From an uncultured Clostridia bacterium (GTDB taxonomy: Bacteria; Bacillota; Clostridia; Christensenellales; UBA1242), in NCBI GenBank assembly GCA_947382485.1, contig CANCYS010000001.1, positions 1-64,000 of the forward strand: a DNA stretch of 64,000 nt. The letters are read 5' to 3'. A program made the position numbers and the translations under genes. A model generated the notes under the pieces. It searched no databases and had not been told where the DNA came from. It worked only from the letters and a program-made list of their open reading frames with translations. This document shows positions 58,540 through 64,000 of the stretch, one piece after another; the first letter of the stretch is position 1; each line of letters starts with the position of its first letter.

Positions 58540-59373
58540 TTAAATTTTCTTTAACTTTCCGTATACAACTCTATCTTGTCCACCATAATCTTTTAAAACT
58601 GCAATATCTTCAAAATCTTCTTGCATAAGTGAAACTACACTTCTTGATTGATTGAATCCAATCTCAAAATAAATTCTTCCATTTTCATTTAAATGATTTC
58701 TGCTTTCACTCACAATTTTTCGATAGAAATATAAACCATCATCACCACCATCAAGAGCCAAAATTGGTTCATTTCCGCTCACTTCTTTATCTAGCGAGCG
58801 AATTACTCCCGTTTCGATGTATGGTGGATTGCTGACAATGATATCAACCTTTACATCTGAAAGTTCTTTAAAAAGGTCTGACAATCTAAACTCAACATCA
58901 GAATCAAGTTCTTTTGCATTTTCTTTTGCAATTTCAATTGCTTTTTCACTGATGTCAGAACCAATACACTTTGCACCAGTTTCTTTGTTTATTGTTATAG
59001 CAATAACTCCACTACCCGTTCCAATATCAAGCACTGACACTGGTTTTTTGCACTTGCTGATGTGTTTACAAACCGCCTCAACAAGAACTTCTGTATCCAT
59101 TCTTGGAATTAAAACATCAGGACTAACCTTAAAATCATAACCATAGAAATTTGTTTTTCCAAAAATATATGCAATTGGGATATGTTTCAACCTTTTCTCA
59201 ACGCATTCCATTATAATTTTTTCTTGCATAATGGAAATTTCGCCATAAAAAGGCACTGCACTTCGACTAACTCCAAGCACTTCAACCATAATCCAATCAA
59301 TGTCTGAAAAGTCATAGATATGGCTTTTTTCAAACATTTGCACTATTTTATTTCTAAGTTCTACACTATTCAT
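58540..59373 (-). CDS. prmC: Release factor glutamine methyltransferase PrmC
   Basis: Methylates the Gln of the GGQ motif in release factors. 277 residues from ATG 59373 (GGAAAG upstream). Seen: N-terminal helical domain, KRLKHIPIAYIFGKTNFYGYDF, RMDTEVLVE, SAM motif VLDIGTGSGVIAI near residue 117, and catalytic NPPY in IIVSNPPYIETG near residue 185. Located between rpmE and its substrate gene prfA. Confidence 0.96.
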   Translation of the reverse strand: MNSVELRNKIVQMFEKSHIYDFSDIDWIMVEVLGVSRSAVPFYGEISIMQEKIIMECVEKRLKHIPIAYIFGKTNFYGYDFKVSPDVLIPRMDTEVLVEAVCKHISKCKKPVSVLDIGTGSGVIAITINKETGAKCIGSDISEKAIEIAKENAKELDSDVEFRLSDLFKELSDVKVDIIVSNPPYIETGVIRSLDKEVSGNEPILALDGGDDGLYFYRKIVSESRNHLNENGRIYFEIGFNQSRSVVSLMQEDFEDIAVLKDYGGQDRVVYGKLKKI

Positions 59374-59382
59374 AATCTTTCC

Positions 59383-59452
59383 AAAAAAAATGTGCATAAA
59401 AAACTTTTAGTTTTATGCACATAAAAATGTGCAGACAAAACTCGCCTGCACC
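59383..59452 (-). terminator. rpmE terminator / possible attenuator before prmC
   Basis: Minus strand: GTGCATAAAA (arms at 59411-59420 and 59392-59401) followed by T8 (59383-59390), an intrinsic terminator. Just upstream, GTGCAG...CTGCAC (about 59430-59452) and GCACAT / ATGTGC can form alternative hairpins sharing the TGCA segments, so the fold may switch. Confidence 0.65.
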
Positions 59453-59461
59453 AAATTACAA

Positions 59462-59671
59462 CTACTTATTAATGCCGTATCTTTTGTTGAATCTTTCAAC
59501 TTTTCCACCAGCATCAACGATTTTTTGTGTTCCTGTGAAAAATGGGTGACATTTGTTGCAAATATCCACCTTGATAACATCTCCATCTTTAACTGAACCA
59601 GTTTCAAATGTGTTTCCACAAGCACAAACCACTTTAACTCTGTGATAATTTGGATGTGTATTTTCTTTCAT
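59462..59671 (-). CDS. rpmE: 50S ribosomal protein L31, zinc-binding (C+) form
   Basis: 69 residues from ATG 59671 (AAGGAG upstream). Seen: [20 protein letters not shown], then [16 protein letters not shown] and [11 protein letters not shown]. The CAC...CxxC cysteines (residues 16, 18, 37, 40) define the zinc-holding type. Preceded by an exact consensus promoter, as expected for a ribosomal protein. First gene of rpmE-prmC-prfA. Confidence 0.97.
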   Translation of the reverse strand: MKENTHPNYHRVKVVCACGNTFETGSVKDGDVIKVDICNKCHPFFTGTQKIVDAGGKVERFNKRYGINK

Positions 59672-59704
59672 TTTGGTCTTCTCCTTAAAAACATAAGCAT
59701 TAGA

Positions 59705-59733
59705 ATTATATAATACAATTTTGTCATTGTCAA
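59705..59733 (-). promoter_or_regulatory. rpmE promoter
   Basis: Minus strand: TTGACA (59728-59733), 17-bp spacer, TATAAT (59705-59710), exact consensus. Confidence 0.88.
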
Positions 59734-59804
59734 GCATTTTTATTTTTAAAAATGAGAATAAAATCAATTAAATTTCAAAAACTAACATTAAAGGAGAAAC
59801 GCTC

Positions 59805-59903
59805 ATGAGAAATTTATTCCCTGCTGGTGATAGTTTCATTGAAACTCTTGAAACTTACTCAGAAGATGCCTACATCTTTTGTGCACCAGAAACAATTGAT
59901 TAA
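59805..59903 (+). CDS. Small 32-residue protein or precursor peptide
   Basis: ATG 59805 follows AAGGAG (59791-59796) with ideal spacing and the frame ends in TAA two bases before a strong terminator, so this looks like a complete, separately transcribed mini-gene. The peptide is acidic (MRNLFPAGDSFIETL, then ETYSEDAYIFCAPETID), with a single Cys near the C-terminus, no membrane helix and no signal peptide. It could be a short regulatory or signalling peptide, or a modified-peptide precursor; no maturation genes are adjacent. Not recognised. Confidence 0.65.
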   Translation: MRNLFPAGDSFIETLETYSEDAYIFCAPETID

Positions 59904-59905
59904 AT

Positions 59906-59938
59906 AAAAAGCCTTCAAATTTAAAACGAAGGCTTTTT
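59906..59938. terminator. Terminator of the 32-codon gene, bidirectional
   Basis: AAAAAGCCTTC (59906-59916) pairs with GAAGGCTTTTT (59928-59938); shared with the convergent nucleoside hydrolase-like gene. Confidence 0.85.
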
Positions 59939-59944
59939 ATATTT

Positions 59945-61348
59945 TTATGCAAAAACATCTTTATCAGCACCATGTTTTAAAAAGTCTAAATATCGTTTTG
60001 CTTCCTTTCTTGATATTGGTGCATAGTTATGATAAGCAAGACACACATTAAAACCGAACTTTTTAATTGGTGCTAATGTGTGAACATGTCCAAACATGCT
60101 ATAACAATTTCTCGCATGAGTTGTTGGTCTATGAGTTAAAAACACTTTTTGACCCAAAACTTCTTCATCAAGATAAATTCCTTTTTTATATACTTCTGCA
60201 AAACCAAGTTCAAGCAAACCATCTCTAAATGATTCAAAATCTCTACCATAGTCTGCTTTTTCATAGTTTCCACAAATTAGTATAACCTTTCCGTTGAGTT
60301 CTTTTATTTTCTCATAATTTCCAAAGTCTCCTAAATGATAAACAACATCATTTTTTGAAACTTTTTGATTCCAACGTCTAACTATTTCAGCATCTGACTC
60401 TTCAAGTGTTTGAAATGGAACTTGTCTGAGTGCAATCTTTCTTCTTTGAGTGAAATGCGTGTCCGAAATAAAGAATACTTCTGATGCAAAAGGATTTTCC
60501 TCAATTGACTTTATCTTTAATATAAAATCTTTCCAAACAACATTTCCATCGCACACATCAAAAACATAATTTACCTTGTGTGGTTTTTTTATTTGTGATT
60601 GTTCTTTCAAAAATTCATTTGCTGAAACTTCAACTGACCTAAAATATTCTGGATTAACCAAATATGACACTGCACAGATATCGTTCAAATTTCTGATGCC
60701 AAATTCTGTATTTTTTTCATCGTACGCTTTTGCACACTTTACTAAATATTTACCAATAGCACTTTCAGATATATTATGTTCCATTTCAAAAATACTTGAA
60801 ACTATTGTTCTTGACACAAAATTTGGAATGATTGTCATTTTCACTCCACTTTTAATTACATATTCAAACGCTAATTTGTCACTGACATAGTTGTTATCTT
60901 CAAACTTTTCAAGCATTAAATTGCCTGTGCCAAGCCAAACCACGTGCATTTTTTCAACGAGTTCTCTTTTTATTTGTAACAAAACAGCAATGTTTGTGAG
61001 AGAACCAGTTGCAATGATTGTTGTTTGAGAATTTTTGCTGATAATCTTTTCCATTTGACTTACAGCATCAGAAATTTCATTGGCTTTATTTGAAAAAAAG
61101 TTTTTTCCACCTTCAAAAATTAAATTATCAGACTTAACATTCATGAGCGATAAAATTCTTCTTGCTTCAAATTTGCTGTCCATTTGCATTTCTTCAATTG
61201 AGATATCCTTGTTTTGAGATTTATATGGCTCAATTGTTATTGCTTTGATATTAAGCAAACTTTGATTTGAAAAAGCATAAGCAATCATAAATCTGTCGTC
61301 TACATTACTTGTGACATCACAATCAATTATTACATTAATTTTTTTCAT
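59945..61348 (-). CDS. Fusion of nucleoside hydrolase-like and metallophosphoesterase domains
   Basis: 467 residues. Residues 1 to about 280 resemble inosine-uridine nucleoside hydrolases: IIDCDVTSNVDDRFMIAYA (calcium-binding DxDxxxxxDD-like, diverged from DTDPGxDDA), TIIATGSLTNIAVLL, VWLGTGN, and RNLNDICAVSYL near the end. Residues about 290-450 are a calcineurin-like phosphoesterase: VFFISDTHF, VVYHLGDFG, VILICGNYE (GNHD-like with Tyr for His), FLTHRP and FGHVHT. AGGAAGG upstream of the ATG. Combined activities suggest salvage or repair of nucleotide-type substrates, which is inference. Confidence 0.85.
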   Translation of the reverse strand: MKKINVIIDCDVTSNVDDRFMIAYAFSNQSLLNIKAITIEPYKSQNKDISIEEMQMDSKFEARRILSLMNVKSDNLIFEGGKNFFSNKANEISDAVSQMEKIISKNSQTTIIATGSLTNIAVLLQIKRELVEKMHVVWLGTGNLMLEKFEDNNYVSDKLAFEYVIKSGVKMTIIPNFVSRTIVSSIFEMEHNISESAIGKYLVKCAKAYDEKNTEFGIRNLNDICAVSYLVNPEYFRSVEVSANEFLKEQSQIKKPHKVNYVFDVCDGNVVWKDFILKIKSIEENPFASEVFFISDTHFTQRRKIALRQVPFQTLEESDAEIVRRWNQKVSKNDVVYHLGDFGNYEKIKELNGKVILICGNYEKADYGRDFESFRDGLLELGFAEVYKKGIYLDEEVLGQKVFLTHRPTTHARNCYSMFGHVHTLAPIKKFGFNVCLAYHNYAPISRKEAKRYLDFLKHGADKDVFA

Positions 61349-61396
61349 AAAAACCTTCCTAACAAAATTATACTAATTTCATTCTTCAAATCCAAC

Positions 61397-61423
61397 AAAA
61401 AATGAGCATTTCTGCTCATTTTT
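61397..61423 (-). terminator. ileS terminator
   Basis: AAAAATGAGCA and TGCTCATTTTT arms with a TTTC loop, directly after the ileS TAG. Confidence 0.85.
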
Positions 61424-61425
61424 GA

Positions 61426-64000
61426 CTAAACTTTTACTAAATATATGCTTATATTTTCACCATTAATATCAACTTGCACAGCATCTTTATTCTTTTCAAA
61501 ATATAATCCATCAGCAAGAGTATCCTGGCAAATTGTATCAACATATTTTTTAAGCACATCTTCTATCTCACTTGAAGCTGAAACATAAATTTTGATATGA
61601 TTGGTAACTTCAAAACCTGTATCTTTTCTCGTTTGTTGAACTTTGCTTATAAGTTCACGCACAAGTCCAAGTTCTACAAGTTCAGGTGTAAGTTCTGTGC
61701 TGAGAACAACCGTCATCTTGCCATCACTTTCAGATGTGAAGCCTTCTTTGCTTATTGGAGAAATAAGCAAATCTTCCTTTGAAAGTTCAACTGTTTCACC
61801 ATCAACATCGAAACTGAATGTTTCTCCTCTGTTTACTGTGTCTACAACTTGAATGGCATCACAACTTGCAAGATAATTTCTGATTGCACCAATCTTTGAA
61901 CCATATTTTGGCCCTAAAATTTTGAGTTGTGGTTTCAAATCATAATTCAAATATTCCTTTGCATCATGAACAAATTCAACTGCTTGAACATTTAATTCAT
62001 CTTCAATAAGAGAAATAAGTTCATTTGAAAGGCTCATTTTTTCAGCAGTGGCAACAATTATTTTTGAAAGTGGTTGTCTATTTTTTAAGCCACTGGCATT
62101 TCTTGTGCTTCTGCCAAGAACAACAATGTCAAGAACAGTTTCCATACCTTCATTTAAACTTTCATATATCATAGATTCATCAGCAACTGGCCAGTCACAA
62201 AGATGCAAACTGATTGGAGCTGATTCATCGACGCTTCTAACAATGTTTTGATAAATTTGTTCAGTGATAAGCGGAACAAATGGTGCAGCAAGTTTACATA
62301 ACTCAACCAAACAATGATAAAGTGTTGTAAATGCGGCTGTTTTATCATCACTTTCACCACTAACCCAAAATCTTTCACGACTTCTTCTGACATACCAATT
62401 TGACAAACTATCTACAAATTCATTAATTTGTCTTGCTGGCTCACAAGTTACATAGTTTTCTAAATTTTTACTTACATTTTTTATAAGTTTATTAAGTTCA
62501 GAAACAATCCATCTATCCATGAGTGTGAGTTTTACATCTTTGATTGAATGTTTTGTTCCATCGAATTTATCGATATCTGCATATAAGACATAAAAGGCAT
62601 AAGTGTTCCATAAAGTTCCCATAAACTTACGTTCAAAATCTTCTAATGCTTCCATATTGAAATTTGTTGTAACCCATGGAGCATTTGAAATGTAGAAATA
62701 CCATCTTGCAGCATCTGCACCAGCATTATCAAAAACTTCCCAAGGTGTTACGGCATTTCCCAAGCTTTTGCTCATTTTCTTTCCAAATTTGTCATTGACA
62801 AGTCCAAGTGGAAGACAACGCTTGTATGGTGACTTTCCAAAAAGCAATGTGTTTACAGCAAGCATTGAATAGAACCAACCACGAGTTTGATCCATACCTT
62901 CACTAATAAACTCTGCTGGGAATGATTTTTCAAAAAGTTCTTTGTTTTCAAATGGATAATGAAGTTGTGCAAATGGCATACTTCCACTATCATACCAGCA
63001 ATCAAGAACCTCAGGAGTTCTGTGCATATCTTTTCCGCATTTTTCACACTTGAATGTAATTGAATCAACAAAAGGCTTGTGCAAATCAATTTCTTGATTT
63101 TCAGGAATTCCACCTAGTTTTTTAAGTTCTGCAACACTTCCAACAACATGAATGTGTCCACATTCACAAACCCAAAATGGAAGAGGTGTTCCCCAATATC
63201 TGTTTCTTGCAATATCCCAATCAATGAGTGAACGCAAAAATCCCCCCATTCTACCTTCACCAATTGTTGCAGGACGCCAATCAACTTTTGAATTGTTTTC
63301 AATAAGTTCATCTTTAAGTGCTGTGGTTTTTACAAACCAACTGCTTCTTGCATAATAAATAAGTGGTGTTTTACATCTCCAACAGAATGGATATGAGTGA
63401 ACATGTGGCATTTCTTTTAAAATTTTGCCATTATCTTTTAAATAATCAATAATAAGTGGATCTGCATCTTTAACAAATCTACCAGCAAAAATTCCTGTTT
63501 CAGCAGACATGTTACCATTGTCATCAACAAGTTGAACAAATGGCAAATCATAAGCCTTTCCAACATTACTATCATCTTCACCAAAAGCAGGAGCAATATG
63601 AACAATTCCAGTTCCGTCAGTGAGAGTTACATATTCAGCATTTGTGATATACCATGCCTTACCTTCATACTTTTCTTTTACAAAACTAAAAAGTGGTTCA
63701 TATTTTCTATATTCATAATCTTTACCTTTTTTAGTTTCAATTTTTTCATATTCTTCTTCTGAAAACAAACTAGAAATCAAAGCATCAGCCATGATGAAAT
63801 ATTCATCACCTACTTTTATTTTTGAATAATCTTCTTTTGCATTCATACAAAGTGCAACATTTGATGGAAGTGTCCAAGGAGTTGTTGTCCAAGCAAGATA
63901 ATAGGTATTTTCTTCATCAAGAGCCTTAAACTTAGCAAAAACTGTTCTGTCTTTAACATCTTGATAACCTTGTGCAACTTCGTGACTTGACAGACTTGTG
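61426..64000 (-). CDS. ileS: Isoleucyl-tRNA synthetase, eukaryote-like type 2 (5' end outside window)
   Basis: About 858 codons are in the window; the N-terminal part with the HIGH motif lies beyond base 64000. The frame is open through 64000, so the ATG at 63846 is internal. Seen: CP1 editing domain start LAWTTTPWTLPSNVAL, GTGIVHIAPAFGEDD, SWFVKTTALKDEL, IARNRYWGTPLPFWVCECG, LDCWYDSGSMPF, GMDQTRGWFYSML, KKMSKSLGNAV, and a C-terminal anticodon-binding domain. The RNRYWGTPLP wording and CGHIHVVGSVAEL block match the eukaryote-like class (IleS2), associated with mupirocin resistance, rather than the SRQRTWG-type bacterial class. Confidence 0.95.
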   Translation of the reverse strand, partial: TSLSSHEVAQGYQDVKDRTVFAKFKALDEENTYYLAWTTTPWTLPSNVALCMNAKEDYSKIKVGDEYFIMADALISSLFSEEEYEKIETKKGKDYEYRKYEPLFSFVKEKYEGKAWYITNAEYVTLTDGTGIVHIAPAFGEDDSNVGKAYDLPFVQLVDDNGNMSAETGIFAGRFVKDADPLIIDYLKDNGKILKEMPHVHSYPFCWRCKTPLIYYARSSWFVKTTALKDELIENNSKVDWRPATIGEGRMGGFLRSLIDWDIARNRYWGTPLPFWVCECGHIHVVGSVAELKKLGGIPENQEIDLHKPFVDSITFKCEKCGKDMHRTPEVLDCWYDSGSMPFAQLHYPFENKELFEKSFPAEFISEGMDQTRGWFYSMLAVNTLLFGKSPYKRCLPLGLVNDKFGKKMSKSLGNAVTPWEVFDNAGADAARWYFYISNAPWVTTNFNMEALEDFERKFMGTLWNTYAFYVLYADIDKFDGTKHSIKDVKLTLMDRWIVSELNKLIKNVSKNLENYVTCEPARQINEFVDSLSNWYVRRSRERFWVSGESDDKTAAFTTLYHCLVELCKLAAPFVPLITEQIYQNIVRSVDESAPISLHLCDWPVADESMIYESLNEGMETVLDIVVLGRSTRNASGLKNRQPLSKIIVATAEKMSLSNELISLIEDELNVQAVEFVHDAKEYLNYDLKPQLKILGPKYGSKIGAIRNYLASCDAIQVVDTVNRGETFSFDVDGETVELSKEDLLISPISKEGFTSESDGKMTVVLSTELTPELVELGLVRELISKVQQTRKDTGFEVTNHIKIYVSASSEIEDVLKKYVDTICQDTLADGLYFEKNKDAVQVDINGENISIYLVKV

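Noticed and set aside
63846..63848. ATG at 63846 as the ileS start
   Set aside because: The frame stays open to the window end and encodes conserved IleRS editing-domain residues (TTTPWTLPSN) upstream of it.

Overview
This is a low-GC, AT-rich stretch of a bacterial chromosome, most likely from an uncultured Clostridia-like member of the Bacillota (Firmicutes). The supporting genes are Spo0A, SepF, WhiA, a T-box leader in front of glycyl-tRNA synthetase, a large Bacillus/Clostridium-type SRP RNA with an Alu domain, AdhE, and the order uvrC...murB-PHP...whiA-dnaE-pfkA. TGA is used as a stop (for example in groEL), so the genetic code is standard and this is not a mycoplasma. No rRNA, tRNA, CRISPR, transposase or phage gene was seen. 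The placement below phylum level is inference.

Layout. 1-5400: uvrA (cut by the window edge) and uvrB, a small structured transcript, and a divergent XRE-repressor module with four palindromic operators. 5.5-9.2 kb: a MacB-like ABC exporter with a nearby TetR-type regulator. 9.2-10.9 kb: T-box and glyS. 11-18.1 kb: envelope, division and chaperone genes (rpiB, sepF, SPOR-like protein, groESL, AT-hook protein, lgt). 18.2-21.5 kb: a 1023-residue membrane-anchored coiled-coil protein. 21.6-28.2 kb: recX, YigZ-like, Rsm22-like methyltransferase, RluA-type pseudouridine synthase, RlmI-like methyltransferase, CBS and HAD proteins. 28.2-32.5 kb: SRP RNA, adhE, spo0A. 32.5-37.4 kb: zinc ribbon protein, valS, galE, small membrane proteins. 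37.5-40.2 kb: a NMT1/SsuA-like ABC importer. 40.2-49.9 kb: membrane protein, MBL hydrolase, pfkA, dnaE, whiA, PHP phosphoesterase, murB. 49.9-53 kb: SBP-like protein and uvrC. 53-57.4 kb: four tandem, diverged kinase-like genes. 57.4-64 kb: prfA, prmC, rpmE, a 32-codon small gene, a nucleoside hydrolase-phosphoesterase fusion, and ileS (5' end outside the window).

The two most unusual signals are: (1) a dispersed family of about ten short intergenic palindromic repeats (arms AAGGTGTTATG / CATAACACCTT plus a conserved tail related to TTTTTTCAGCATTTATAAG), some placed as terminators directly after stop codons and one apparently embedded in frame in a coding sequence; and (2) the array of four paralogous proteins with a protein-kinase-like motif order (GxEGxxY, Lys, LEER hinge, D-x4-N, I-D), each with its own near-consensus promoter. 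A third theme is that several genes (uvrB, uvrC, lgt, one kinase-like gene, the XRE gene) have a strong -10 box only 5-8 bases before the start codon and no Shine-Dalgarno sequence, suggesting leaderless mRNAs.

All family assignments come from reading motifs in the translated sequence; no database search was run.
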